DNA from: Curtobacterium sp. VKM Ac-1376
Lineage (GTDB): Bacteria > Actinomycetota > Actinomycetes > Actinomycetales > Microbacteriaceae
DNA length: 64,000 nucleotides
NCBI RefSeq assembly: GCF_015351025.1
Contig: NZ_JADKRV010000003.1
Span: 248,001 to 312,000 of the forward strand
Reading direction: 5' to 3'
Shown: positions 27,440 through 37,158 of the stretch, one piece after another
Numbering within the stretch: the first letter of the stretch is position 1
How the letters are laid out: each line of letters opens with the position of its first letter
Notes under the pieces: model-generated
The model's input: only the letters and a program-made list of their open reading frames with translations
Told to the model about the DNA's origin: nothing
Databases searched by the model: none
Position numbers and translations under genes: made by a program

Positions 27440-28906
27440 ATGACCGCCGACGTCGTCGGTGCTCCGCGCGTGATCGACACCACCGGGGACTGGAGTCGCA
27501 CGTACTCGCGTCGCGTGCTCCTGACCGACCTGCTCGCGGTGATCTGGGTCGTCTTCGGCGTGCAGATCGCATGGCTCGGACTCCAGTCGAACCTGGCCAC
27601 GAACACCGCGGACCTGCGACTGAGCTACTCTGCCATCTCGATCGTCGTGATCGTCGTGTGGATGGGCGCCCTCGCCCTGTACGACACTCGTGATGCCCGA
27701 GTGATCGGCGTGGGCAGCACGGAGTACCGCCTGGTCGCGGACTCCAGCGTCCGCGTGTTCGGTCTGCTCGCGATCGCGGCGTTCCTGCTGCACGTCGACC
27801 TCGCTCGCGGGTACGTGCTCATCGCCTTCCCGCTCGGGATCCTGGTATTGCTGCTGTCCCGCTGGATGTGGCGGCAGTGGCTCGTCGCCCAGCGCCAGCG
27901 CGGGGCCTACTCGGCGACGGTGCTGCTCGTCGGCTCGCCCGCCAGCGTCCTGCACATCGGCCGTGAACTCGGCCGGTCCCCAGAGGCCGGCTACCGCGTG
28001 GTGGGAGCGGTCGTGTCGAACAACCTCCACGGTCTGCTGCCCGGCTCGACGATCCACAGTCACGGCGGCTTCGACGACGTCGGCTCGGCGCTGCGCGAGA
28101 CCGGCGCCGACACCGTGGTGATCACGAGTTCCGACGACCTGCCGCCGGAGCGCGTCCGGCAGCTCAGCTGGTCCCTGGAACCCGGCCGACAGCACCTGGT
28201 CGTCGCACCGAGCCTGACGGACATCGGCGGCCCGCGCATCCACACCCGTCCCGTTCAGGGCCTGCCGCTGATCCACGTCGAAACCCCGACGTACTCGGGC
28301 CGCAAGCTCTACACGAAGCGGGCCTTCGACCTGGTCGGCGCGACGCTGCTCGTGATCGTCCTGTCACCGCTGCTGCTCGCCCTCGCGCTGCTGGTGAAGG
28401 CCACGTCCACGGGCCCGGTCTTCTTCCGCCAGGAGCGCGTCGGCCTGAACGGCAGCACCTTCGAGATGATCAAGTTCCGCTCCATGGTGGTCCACGCCGA
28501 GGATCGCTTGCAGGAACTCAGCAGCCTGGACCGGGCCGTAGGCAACGACGTCCTCTTCAAGATGCGTAACGACCCCCGTGTTACCCGGGTCGGTGCGTTC
28601 ATGCGCCGCTACAGCCTGGACGAGGTCCCGCAGCTGTTCAACGTCCTCGCCGGCAGCATGTCCCTGGTCGGCCCGCGCCCGCCGCTGTCACGCGAGGTCG
28701 CCCGCTACGACACCCACGTGCACCGCCGCTTCCTGGTGAAGCCAGGCATGACCGGCCTGTGGCAGGTCAGCGGTCGTTCAGACCTGTCGTGGGAGGACTC
28801 TGTGCGCTTAGATTTGTACTACGTCGAGAATTGGTCGATTACCGGAGACCTCATTATCCTGTGGAGGACCGTTCGAGCCGTGTTCCGGCCGGAGGGAGCG
28901 TACTAG
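27440..28906 (+). CDS. polyprenyl-phosphate sugar-phosphate transferase (priming enzyme)
   Basis: 488 residues: four N-terminal membrane helices, a CoA-binding-like middle domain, one more helix (about 295-318) and the bacterial sugar transferase domain (KRAFDLVGA, FFRQERVGLNG, KFRSMVVHAE, SLDEVPQLFNVL, LVGPRPPL, PGMTGLWQVSGR). It loads the first sugar phosphate (often Glc or Gal) on undecaprenyl phosphate. Base composition turns to lower GC within the last ~35 codons, marking the left edge of an imported cassette. Confidence 0.93.
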   Translation: MTADVVGAPRVIDTTGDWSRTYSRRVLLTDLLAVIWVVFGVQIAWLGLQSNLATNTADLRLSYSAISIVVIVVWMGALALYDTRDARVIGVGSTEYRLVADSSVRVFGLLAIAAFLLHVDLARGYVLIAFPLGILVLLLSRWMWRQWLVAQRQRGAYSATVLLVGSPASVLHIGRELGRSPEAGYRVVGAVVSNNLHGLLPGSTIHSHGGFDDVGSALRETGADTVVITSSDDLPPERVRQLSWSLEPGRQHLVVAPSLTDIGGPRIHTRPVQGLPLIHVETPTYSGRKLYTKRAFDLVGATLLVIVLSPLLLALALLVKATSTGPVFFRQERVGLNGSTFEMIKFRSMVVHAEDRLQELSSLDRAVGNDVLFKMRNDPRVTRVGAFMRRYSLDEVPQLFNVLAGSMSLVGPRPPLSREVARYDTHVHRRFLVKPGMTGLWQVSGRSDLSWEDSVRLDLYYVENWSITGDLIILWRTVRAVFRPEGAY

Positions 28907-30093
28907 TGCGCGACAGAGACGTCTCGGGTGTCGCCGGTGCTCCGGAACGCGCCCACAGCACTGCGCAAATCCTGGTGATCTCGCCCTGGGGGCTCTGCGG
29001 TGGATACAGCGGTCCGGTGACGCTTATGAACCGATTATACGGCGCTCTGAGAAGCTGCTACAGGGTCGATGTCGCTTACCGGAATCGCGGAATTGAAGTG
29101 GAGGCGCCCTGGGTAACGAGCGGGTTCCCGATTCTCGCGACGCGGCCCGGCAGGTTTAGTCGGTTTGACCAACTCCGGTGGGCTCTAAAAGTCCGCAAAT
29201 TACTGTGGAGGAGCGCTAATGACTACAAGTACGTGCATCTTCACGGTGCCTACATTACGAACATGCTTGCGGTGCCACGAAGAATACGGAAAAAACTCAT
29301 TGTTCTTCCGGTGCTCGAAAGCGGCGACCTCCCTGCGGGTGCTGCGGCGTCGCCGCTCAAGCGGAAGATCTATCGTCGCGTACTCAAACATGCTTTCCTA
29401 GGGCTTGCACTGTCTGCCGGTATTGAGCACGAACTTGTTTCGCTCGGTTTACCGCGCGAACGAGTCCTTCGTATCAACAACCCCTCCGGCACCGCCGTCG
29501 GCAAGGGCAGCGGCGGTGAGCGGTCAAACAATGAGTTCACAATCGGTTTCGTCGGCAAGATTGGCCCGAACAAGAACCCGCACCTTGTGCTCGACGCCGT
29601 GGCGGGGCTGCATGATCGCGGCGTGCAGGCGCGGGCGATATTAGTTGGTCCCTTCGCCGATTCGCAGTTCGAGCAGAAATTCCGCGCGCATGCGGAGCGA
29701 CTTGGAATTGTTTCTAGCGTCACAATCACAGGATTCGTGGAGGATGTCCAAGCGCATCTTCTGCAAATGGACATCTTTTTGTTACCGTCCAAGCATGAAG
29801 GCATGCCTGGCGCGTTGGCGGAAGCGATGGCATTTGGCATTCCTGCGGTTGTCACAGACGTCGGAGACATGGGGCGACATGTGAGAGCGGCCCAATCCGG
29901 GCTTGTAGTGGACGCGGCCTCCCCCCCGATTATAGATGCGCTGGAACGACTAACTGACCCGCTTGTCCGCCGAGACATCGGTGCCCGCGCTCGTAGTTAT
30001 GCTGCTGCGAATTTCCTTCCTGCTGCGGTGGCTACCGCCGTGCAGGCCAAGATCAAGCAACTTGAGGGAGTCGAACCAAATCATGGATCGTGA
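28906..30093 (+). CDS. GT4-family glycosyltransferase
   Basis: 395 residues. The C-terminal GT-B half has IGFVGKIGPNKNPHLVLDAV and the catalytic/nucleotide region PSKHEGMPGALAEAMAFGIP. The N-terminal CGGYSGPV resembles acceptor-binding glycine loops. Donor and acceptor are unknown. The GTG at 28906 shares one base with the upstream stop. Codon use is much more relaxed (A/T third positions) than in flanking genes. Confidence 0.87.
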   Translation: MRDRDVSGVAGAPERAHSTAQILVISPWGLCGGYSGPVTLMNRLYGALRSCYRVDVAYRNRGIEVEAPWVTSGFPILATRPGRFSRFDQLRWALKVRKLLWRSANDYKYVHLHGAYITNMLAVPRRIRKKLIVLPVLESGDLPAGAAASPLKRKIYRRVLKHAFLGLALSAGIEHELVSLGLPRERVLRINNPSGTAVGKGSGGERSNNEFTIGFVGKIGPNKNPHLVLDAVAGLHDRGVQARAILVGPFADSQFEQKFRAHAERLGIVSSVTITGFVEDVQAHLLQMDIFLLPSKHEGMPGALAEAMAFGIPAVVTDVGDMGRHVRAAQSGLVVDAASPPIIDALERLTDPLVRRDIGARARSYAAANFLPAAVATAVQAKIKQLEGVEPNHGS

Positions 30094-31087
30094 CGTCGCG
30101 GCGAAACTTCCCGGCCTTGGAGAAATGGGTCTATCCCTAGAGTCATTGCGGGGTCGGAGCGCCTGGGTAGTGCCCATGACGGGGCGTTCCGGCAAGCTGC
30201 TAGGCAATAATGGAGACTTGCTGATGCACGCCGTCTTCAGGAAGATTCTCGCGGCATTTGACATCCATGTCGCCGAGAGCAAAGAAGATGCCGAATCGGT
30301 CATTGTCCCGCCGTCTGGCGCGTTGTTGGAGAGCTATGGCTTCCCCGATCTACTTGCGGAACGGTTGAGGGGGACGGGGCATCTGCCGCTTCTCATCTTC
30401 CCATCGTCGGCGCTATTCCCGACTCGAGACCCTGCGTTCATGTTCGAGGGCCGCGACGCGGCCGCGGTGTGGATGCTTCGTGAGGCGCCGTCCTTGAACC
30501 ACCTAACCGACCGTTGGGGACCCTCGCTGACACGGTCCGGTGTTGAGCTCGTCTTGTCGCACGATGTCGTCGCGATTGGGCATGAGTTCGTCCCCGAACT
30601 GATCGGCCGCCCGTCAGCTCGGCCTAAGACCCTCTTGATTGCGCCGAGGGCTGACCGAGAACGAACGACGGCCATCAGCGAGTCGACAGCTGAGAGCGGC
30701 AGCTCCGCCGGACCTGGACTGCTCAGCGGATGGGCCGAGGGACGAGCACTCGGCCGTCGTATTGCCCGCTTTATGCGTAAGGAACGGACCGAATTTCTGG
30801 CAACTCAACTCAGTACGCGTCTCGATCCTGAGGTTCTCGCTTTGCTCGTACGGGGAAGTCAGCGGCGTCTGTGCCTTGATCTGAGTTCGGCGCAGTTCTG
30901 TTCCTTCACTGAGTACGCACGTGAGCTCCGTAAGGCCGAATGCGTCATCACCGACCGCCTTCACGTGGCACTTCCTGCCGCAATCTTAGGTGCGGAGGTC
31001 TACATCGCTGAAGCTGGTTACCACAAGTTGCGGGGCGTGTACGATAACTCGCTTTCGCAGTTGCCGAATGTTCACCTCGTTGTTTGA
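30083..31087 (+). CDS. polysaccharide pyruvyltransferase-family protein
   Basis: 334 residues. The N-terminal SGKLLGNNGDLLMHAVFRKI and the C-terminal ITDRLHVALPAAILGAEVYI fit the pyruvyltransferase family (CsaB/PssM type), which adds pyruvate ketals from phosphoenolpyruvate to sugars of the polymer. The ATG at 30083 overlaps the previous gene by 11 nt. Lower GC, part of the imported cassette. Confidence 0.75.
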   Translation: MDRDVAAKLPGLGEMGLSLESLRGRSAWVVPMTGRSGKLLGNNGDLLMHAVFRKILAAFDIHVAESKEDAESVIVPPSGALLESYGFPDLLAERLRGTGHLPLLIFPSSALFPTRDPAFMFEGRDAAAVWMLREAPSLNHLTDRWGPSLTRSGVELVLSHDVVAIGHEFVPELIGRPSARPKTLLIAPRADRERTTAISESTAESGSSAGPGLLSGWAEGRALGRRIARFMRKERTEFLATQLSTRLDPEVLALLVRGSQRRLCLDLSSAQFCSFTEYARELRKAECVITDRLHVALPAAILGAEVYIAEAGYHKLRGVYDNSLSQLPNVHLVV

Positions 31088-31123
31088 GTCGGCACCGCGT
31101 CGGCCCCTGGTCCGGGGTTGCTC

Positions 31124-32473
31124 ATGCTGAGGGGGATCTTGGGTCTTTCCGTCGGCACCGTTGTGACGCGAGCGCTTGCCGCGGTAAGTCAGTTGCTCCT
31201 GGCGATCTGGCTTGCACCTGCGGACTTCGGCGCCTGGGCGGCAGCCACTTCTCTGATCTCATTGTTGACAGGACTCGCCAACTTCGGCGAGGTTAACGGC
31301 TACCTGAGCGGCAAAGGTGGCTCCTACGACAGGGTCAAGCGGGTCACTCGGCGGCAGAACTCGTTACTCGCCTTGTTAGGCCTTGGCCTCGCCGCAATCT
31401 ATTTCGTCCGAGGCGAGCAGGAAGTAGGCTGGCTCGCAGTGATCGTCACGCTCACGATCCCACTCGTCGGTGATGCAGAGCGGATGTACTCGACCGGTGT
31501 CAAGATTCGGGCCTACGGAACTGTTGTCTCGGCGCAGGCCGCTGCCGCTTTGGTCAAGATCGGGGTTGGTGTCCTGATCGCTGCTCTCGGCGGCGGGTCA
31601 TTTTCGCTTGCCGTTTCGACGCTACTCTTCTACCTGGTCATGGATGTGTTCGTCACGTCTGCGATACGCAACCGAATGGAGCCCGGGGGGCCGGAACTTG
31701 ACAATATCGATCGGAGGGACCGGTTCAAGTGGGCGGTAAACTCACTTTTCATCACTCTGCCCTTGCAGGCCGGGTTCCTCGTCGCGCAGTTCGTAACCAG
31801 CGCGCACGTCCTCGGTTTGTATTACTTTGCCTACCAGGTCACTACTGGTATCAGCGGCTTGATCTCAGTCCCGTTGTCAAGGGTGACCTTGTCTCGCTTC
31901 GCCGAGCTTGCCGGGACACATCGGGGGAGGGAAGCGCGGAGGATCGCAACGATCTTTGGGGGAGCGACTCTTCTCGCAGCCGCGGCGATGGCGCTGGTGC
32001 TGCCCGAACTGCGGCCCTTTTTGGGTTCCACGTGGATCGACGCTGTGCCGGCAGTCATCCTGCTGTCGGCGAGCCTCCCTGCTCGGATGATGACTCCGGT
32101 GATGGATGCATTGCAGCAATCGCGTGACCGCTGGTGGCAGAGTACTGGATTCAATGCGGTCGACGCTGCGGGCACAGCGGCGGCGGCACTCACCGCGGCG
32201 ACAGGTGACGTTCTTATCCTCGCGGCTTCGCTAAGCGTCTGGAAGATAGCCTTGGGTCTCACACGGATGTGGGTGGTCCTGCGGGATCAACCCGTCGGAC
32301 CTCGAATTGCGCTAACTGTCCCCGTCTCCGTGGGGGCTTTGCTCGTTATGTCCTCGCAGTTCATTCCGCGTGACGCTGCGGCGATAGCGGCCATGAGTGC
32401 TGGCCTGCTCAGTGTGGTTTGGGTGGCAACTCAGTTCGGGAAAAGAAGCACGGGAGCGGCAAGTGAAAGCTGA
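31124..32473 (+). CDS. Wzx-like polysaccharide flippase
   Basis: 449 residues with about 12 hydrophobic helices and N-terminal GLSVGTVVTRALAAVSQLLL, typical of polysaccharide export proteins (MOP superfamily). It moves lipid-linked repeat units across the membrane. ATG at 31124 is preceded by CCGGGG; a TTG at 31118 is an alternative. Stop overlaps the next gene by 11 nt. Confidence 0.83.
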   Translation: MLRGILGLSVGTVVTRALAAVSQLLLAIWLAPADFGAWAAATSLISLLTGLANFGEVNGYLSGKGGSYDRVKRVTRRQNSLLALLGLGLAAIYFVRGEQEVGWLAVIVTLTIPLVGDAERMYSTGVKIRAYGTVVSAQAAAALVKIGVGVLIAALGGGSFSLAVSTLLFYLVMDVFVTSAIRNRMEPGGPELDNIDRRDRFKWAVNSLFITLPLQAGFLVAQFVTSAHVLGLYYFAYQVTTGISGLISVPLSRVTLSRFAELAGTHRGREARRIATIFGGATLLAAAAMALVLPELRPFLGSTWIDAVPAVILLSASLPARMMTPVMDALQQSRDRWWQSTGFNAVDAAGTAAAALTAATGDVLILAASLSVWKIALGLTRMWVVLRDQPVGPRIALTVPVSVGALLVMSSQFIPRDAAAIAAMSAGLLSVVWVATQFGKRSTGAASES

Positions 32474-33722
32474 ATCGAGGGCGACCCTCATACGTTTCGT
32501 CTTATTCGCGGCCGGTTATTTGCTGCTCTTCCAAACCGATTCAAGCCCGGCCGGTGTGAAGGAAGGATATGTAGCCGTGTCGGTCGGTTTTGCGTCCGTA
32601 GCCGCCTTTCGCTTGCGAAAGCTTGAAGAGCAGGGAGTGCCCCGGGGTGTTTTTGTTTCCGTCGGGATCATGCTGCTGCTGCTGCTGCTATGGTCCGCGC
32701 GGTTGATCTCTGGCGGGGTAGCCATCGAGGATTGGATCCGCGACGCGCTCAACTACATTCTGTTTCCGGTCGCGCTGCTGATCGGAGCCGACGCGGGAAC
32801 CAGTCTTCGAAGAGGTTTCGTTGGTAAGGTAGTCCTGATAGTCGGCGTGTTCGGCGCATTCACGTTTATGGAGACGTGGCTGGCGCGGAGGAGCGGTGAA
32901 ATGCTTGGATACGAACAGGTGGGTCTGGCCTCGAGCTTCGTTCCCCTCACGAGCATCTGTCTTTGCCTCGCGGTCTTCTTCGCGGGTGAGCGTTGGCGTG
33001 GTGCCGCTTTGCTGCTCGCCCTAGGTCAGATGGTTCTACTCGCAGTGTCGGGCGGCCGAACCGTGTGGATCTACTGCGTAACTGCCTTGTTGGCTTCCTT
33101 CTTGGCTGCAGCTGTGCCACTAGGCGTACGTTTGGGGCGAGCGGCCGTTGCTTTAGGGGCTACTTTGTTCGGCGTTACAGTCGTCTTTTCGCTATCTACT
33201 GCCATCGGCGGCGGTATAGCAAATGCACGGATTGCAAGCTTGAAAACGTTGGCTGATGGCGGAGTGCAATCGCTATTGGCCGACGGATCCGCAATCGAAC
33301 GGATCCGCGCGTATCAGTGGACGGCGGCGATTTGGCAGGAGCACCCCCTCATCGGGCGAGGTCTCGGCTACACCTTCCCATCGGTGACAACGGGCAACTT
33401 CAACGCCGGGATCTACACGCTCGACACTCCGATCGTCGTCCTTGCGAAATTTGGGGTCCTCGGGACACTGCTAATTCTCGCCGCGATTGCCGTATTGTGG
33501 TGGACACTCCGTGTTGGCTCAGGAGGTGACCGGACCGGGCGGGCGTTCTTGATTACGCTCACGATCGTGGTTCTCGTTCTGGTACCGAATGGCTTCCCGA
33601 TCGAGAATCGAGGCTTCGACCTCCTGGTCTGCATGGGTGTGGCGTATGTGCTGGCGGCGGGGACAAGAAGTTCGCCCTCGTCTACTGCACCCGACTTGAA
33701 ACTAGAGGAAACCGTTGGCTAA
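32463..33722 (+). CDS. Wzy/O-antigen ligase-like membrane protein
   Basis: 419 residues with about ten membrane helices and a large loop with the RIRAYQWTAAIWQEHPLIGR-like motif (R...W...A...HPLIG-x-G) of the O-antigen ligase/polymerase family. It likely polymerises repeat units at the outer face of the membrane. The GTG at 32463 overlaps the flippase gene. Confidence 0.82.
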   Translation: MKAESRATLIRFVLFAAGYLLLFQTDSSPAGVKEGYVAVSVGFASVAAFRLRKLEEQGVPRGVFVSVGIMLLLLLLWSARLISGGVAIEDWIRDALNYILFPVALLIGADAGTSLRRGFVGKVVLIVGVFGAFTFMETWLARRSGEMLGYEQVGLASSFVPLTSICLCLAVFFAGERWRGAALLLALGQMVLLAVSGGRTVWIYCVTALLASFLAAAVPLGVRLGRAAVALGATLFGVTVVFSLSTAIGGGIANARIASLKTLADGGVQSLLADGSAIERIRAYQWTAAIWQEHPLIGRGLGYTFPSVTTGNFNAGIYTLDTPIVVLAKFGVLGTLLILAAIAVLWWTLRVGSGGDRTGRAFLITLTIVVLVLVPNGFPIENRGFDLLVCMGVAYVLAAGTRSSPSSTAPDLKLEETVG

Positions 33723-34905
33723 CCGCTCTCTCGGTCGTTGTCTGATTGTCAACGCGTACTCGTACAAAAACGCCGGAGACGCGGCGATCATGCTTTCTAC
33801 GGCGCGGCTGTTGAAAGACATGGGAGCTTCCTCGGTATCAATTGCTTCACGATATGACGACAGCGATGCGTACGGTGAGTACGGTCTGGTCGTCGTTCCG
33901 CCCATTGTGGCATTTCCGGCCTCGAGCGGAGGGTCGAAAGTGTTCAGGATGGGAGTACTGCTTTGCTCTTCGATCAAAGCGATGGGCACTATTTTGACCG
34001 GGGGCGTGCTCGGGGGAAGTCGTCTCCGTGGAGCCTACGATACGCTCGTGGTCGCTGGTGGAGGGTATATGTACTCGTCCAAGCGATGGCTCAACATGAG
34101 CCTGTGGCACAGCTTGCTTTCGGTCAGACTGGGCGTAGCAGCGCTAGACACTGTCCTGATGATGCCGCAGAGCATTGGACCGATCGAGCGCTATCTCGAT
34201 CGAGTTCTTGTTGAATGGGCGCTAAAAGGTGTGCAAGTAGTAGTGCGTGAGACGAAATCGCTCGAGGCGTCGAGCCAAAAGCCCGATCTGAAGGGTGTTC
34301 GCGTGATAGACGATGTTGCCTTCTACCCCGGGATCGAAGTTCGCGCCTCGATCGCTCAAGTGAAGCCCATTCTCCGTCTGGTCGCGATGGATTGGACCTG
34401 GTCCCGATCGGTTTCAGCGTCTCTGTTTGACCGATATGTCTCGCATATGGCTGTGCTCGCCGACCTGGCGGCAACTGCGGGTTTCCGAGTTGTGCTCGGA
34501 GGGCATTCCTGCCTTGGCGAACACGACCAAGACGATATCCGAGTGGCGGAACGAATAGGGTCGCTCTCCCTTAGCAACCCTTCCATAGACGCCAACACAG
34601 ATGTCGCCCACCTCTACAATGAGTACTCGGACGCCGCGGCAGTTGTTGGAACGAGGCTCCACTCGTGCATCATGGCATTGTCAGTCGGGACGCCGGCGGT
34701 GGGGCTCTCCTACCAAGAGAAGACGCCGGGAGTTCTTGCTGGCATCGGTCACGAAGAGTTTGTGCATCCCGTCGACGACTTCGATCCAGCGGTCGTGATG
34801 GCGCAGATACAAGCGCTGGTCGCAACTCCTCGGGCGTACTGGGCTAGCTCCGCTGCTCGGACTAGGCAAACTATCCTTGAGAAGTATGAGGCGCAAATCC
34901 GATGA
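33715..34905 (+). CDS. polysaccharide pyruvyltransferase-family protein
   Basis: 396 residues with the clear family signature: NAYSYKNAGDAAIMLSTARL at the N-terminus, VVAGGGYMYSS, and VVGTRLHSCIMALSVGTPAV near the C-terminus. Probably adds pyruvate to a sugar of the repeat unit. TTG at 33715 has AGAGGAAA 3 nt before it and overlaps the polymerase gene by 8 nt. Second such protein in the locus. Confidence 0.83.
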   Translation: MANRSLGRCLIVNAYSYKNAGDAAIMLSTARLLKDMGASSVSIASRYDDSDAYGEYGLVVVPPIVAFPASSGGSKVFRMGVLLCSSIKAMGTILTGGVLGGSRLRGAYDTLVVAGGGYMYSSKRWLNMSLWHSLLSVRLGVAALDTVLMMPQSIGPIERYLDRVLVEWALKGVQVVVRETKSLEASSQKPDLKGVRVIDDVAFYPGIEVRASIAQVKPILRLVAMDWTWSRSVSASLFDRYVSHMAVLADLAATAGFRVVLGGHSCLGEHDQDDIRVAERIGSLSLSNPSIDANTDVAHLYNEYSDAAAVVGTRLHSCIMALSVGTPAVGLSYQEKTPGVLAGIGHEEFVHPVDDFDPAVVMAQIQALVATPRAYWASSAARTRQTILEKYEAQIR

Positions 34906-36005
34906 CACGGCTCGTCTTCTGGCTACCTGCTGTTAATCCCTACTGGCGCGATCGATTCAACGCGCTCGCTGCCGATGGAGAAGTCGACTTCGAGTGTTGG
35001 TTCAACAGACACCTGGATCCCGACCGCAGTTGGGACGTCCACCCGCAGAGTATGGCGTTTGATCATACCTTCATCGGTAAGAGTGGCGACCAACACGCAT
35101 GGTTGTTCGTACACGACTTGTGGAGTGCGTACAGAAGAGCGAACCCGAGCACGATATTTACTTTTCATCACGAGCCGAAGCTCTGGCCCGTTTGGTTGCA
35201 TCGACTGCGAGGTCGGAACGTTGCCCTTTATGCACTTATGACCTGGGACTCGTGGGTTAAGCGGAGCCGAGTGAAGGAAGTCGCAAAGCGCCTATTCTTT
35301 TCGGCAGCTACGTCGGTACTTACGCCTGGTCCGCAGTCCGATGCTTATACGGCGAAGTATGGCGCTAAGAACATCTACCGTCTGCATCACGCCGTCGACG
35401 TTCAACGCTTAGGGGCCGCGAGCCACGAGCGGTCGGCTTCTGAGGCGCTGCGCCTTCTTTATGTTGGTCGCATGATCAAGGGCAAGGGCGTGAGGATGCT
35501 AACCCGGGCCCTGGAGCCGGTGCTCCGAGGCCACCCCAGCGTGAGTGTCCGGTTCGTAGGAGATGGTCCGCTTCGTCAGGAGTTGGAGGAGTGGGCTGAA
35601 CGTACCGGGCCGCAGGTGGAGGTCTCGGCTTTCATCCAGTCCGAGGGCATGGCCGACGTGTATAGCGCCGCGGATGTTTTGCTGTTTCCGACAGAGGGTG
35701 ACCCCTACGGCCTTGTTGTGGACGAGGCGCTTGCGGCAGGGGTGCCTGTGGTGTCCAGTGATTGCGCAGGTGACATTGCGTGGCGGTTGGAGGGCGGCAG
35801 AGGATGGGTGCTCCCGGTGGGTGACGAGGTGGCGTGGACACGCCTGCTCAATCAGATCGCAACCGATCGCGGGCAGTTAGCCGGAATGTCGGCCAACGCG
35901 CTGAAGTTTAGCGCGGGACACGGCGTGGATCGCTGGGTAGCCGAGTTGAAGACCTGGCTTGAAGTTTCCGAGAACGACGGCTACAAGGACCGAGAATTGC
36001 ATTGA
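34902..36005 (+). CDS. GT4-family glycosyltransferase
   Basis: 367 residues. C-terminal GT-B motifs: LLYVGRMIKGKGVRMLTRAL, VRFVGDGPLR, and LLFPTEGDPYGLVVDEALAA with the usual E-x7-E. Specificity unknown. ATGA overlap with the upstream gene. Last plus-strand gene before the two convergent ones. Confidence 0.87.
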   Translation: MTRLVFWLPAVNPYWRDRFNALAADGEVDFECWFNRHLDPDRSWDVHPQSMAFDHTFIGKSGDQHAWLFVHDLWSAYRRANPSTIFTFHHEPKLWPVWLHRLRGRNVALYALMTWDSWVKRSRVKEVAKRLFFSAATSVLTPGPQSDAYTAKYGAKNIYRLHHAVDVQRLGAASHERSASEALRLLYVGRMIKGKGVRMLTRALEPVLRGHPSVSVRFVGDGPLRQELEEWAERTGPQVEVSAFIQSEGMADVYSAADVLLFPTEGDPYGLVVDEALAAGVPVVSSDCAGDIAWRLEGGRGWVLPVGDEVAWTRLLNQIATDRGQLAGMSANALKFSAGHGVDRWVAELKTWLEVSENDGYKDRELH

Positions 36006-36021
36006 GCAGCGATTGGCGCGG

Positions 36022-37158
36022 TCACATTCGTGTGTCGTACAAGTGTTCGAGTCGTAGAGCCACAGCTGCGGCACTGAAATTGGCTTCAACCACTCGCGCG
36101 CCGGCAGTGGAAAGGCTAGCTCGCAGGGACGCTGAAGCTGCTAGGCGCTCGATGGCGTCCGCCAAATCTTGAGGCGTTTCGTCGATGACTAGTGCGGCGT
36201 GTTTTTCTTCCAGTGCGGATGCCAAGCCATTACTTCGGGTGATGATTGTGGGCGTGCCCGCGGCGAGCGCTTCAAGAACTGACATGGGAACGACTTCTCC
36301 AATGCTGGGCAGAACGTATACGGACGCCTGTGCGATACGTTTTGGTGCCTCGCCCGGGGCGATCGGTCCCTCGTAGATAAGCGTCTTGTCCAAACTGTTC
36401 TCGACTATGAAGGTCTGCAATTCGTCGAGATCGCCCTCGTCGGGGCCAACTACGGAGAAGCGAAGGAGAGGTAAGCGCGCGGCGAGGAGAGCTGCTGCTC
36501 GCGCGAAGGTGAGTACGCGCTTCCTCGGGTGCAGACGCGCTAGGAACAAGATTTCCAATGCGCCCTCAGGGTGCACGCGGCGGGACATGGCGGCCTGTGA
36601 GGCTGTCCCAACGCCGTTGGTGACACGATCTGTTTGACTTCGATTGCGCGAAAGTCCGCCGATGCCTTCCTCTTCTTCGGGAGTGAGCGTCAGGACACTG
36701 GAAGCTGAGGCTAGCGCGGGCCGGATGAACAGTCGGTCGAAAGTAGCGGCGCGAAGGCGTCCGTCGGGCATGACCATCCCGTGCGTCTGGAGAAACAAGC
36801 TGGCGCTCCCGGCGATAGCGTTTCGCGCGACGGATGCGGTGACGAGGTCGCGACCGAGATGGACGTGCAAAATGTCCCGCTCCGCCGCGGCCGTGCGCAG
36901 ATAGCGCTGCATCGCAAAGGAGAACATCCCACTGAAGCCGAGGCTCGGCAGTCGGTTCAGCGTGAACAGGCGGACGCGCACTCCGGGGACATCCACCTCC
37001 AGTCGCCCGTCCCAGCCCATTACCAGTTCGACATCGTGGCCCAGCGCTGCGAGTTCTCGCGTTTGTTCGATTGCGACTGCCAGCGGGCCACCGAACGCCC
37101 CATCACAGGATGCATAGGTGACCACGTGCGTGATTCGCAGGGCGCTCCGAGAGGTCAT
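36022..37158 (-). CDS. GT4-family glycosyltransferase
   Basis: 378 residues. N-terminal FGGPLAVAIEQTRELAALGH, C-terminal LFLARLHPRKRVLTFARAAA and PSIGEVVPMSVLEALAAGTP. It is read opposite to the other transferases, 16 bp from the end of the convergent gene, and its start overlaps the acyltransferase gene by 4 nt, so these two form a separate operon. Confidence 0.87.
   Translation of the reverse strand: MTSRSALRITHVVTYASCDGAFGGPLAVAIEQTRELAALGHDVELVMGWDGRLEVDVPGVRVRLFTLNRLPSLGFSGMFSFAMQRYLRTAAAERDILHVHLGRDLVTASVARNAIAGSASLFLQTHGMVMPDGRLRAATFDRLFIRPALASASSVLTLTPEEEEGIGGLSRNRSQTDRVTNGVGTASQAAMSRRVHPEGALEILFLARLHPRKRVLTFARAAALLAARLPLLRFSVVGPDEGDLDELQTFIVENSLDKTLIYEGPIAPGEAPKRIAQASVYVLPSIGEVVPMSVLEALAAGTPTIITRSNGLASALEEKHAALVIDETPQDLADAIERLAASASLRASLSTAGARVVEANFSAAAVALRLEHLYDTRM

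Noticed and set aside
31118..31123. TTG start of the flippase two codons upstream
   Set aside because: The ATG at 31124 has the better context; the TTG is kept only as an alternative.
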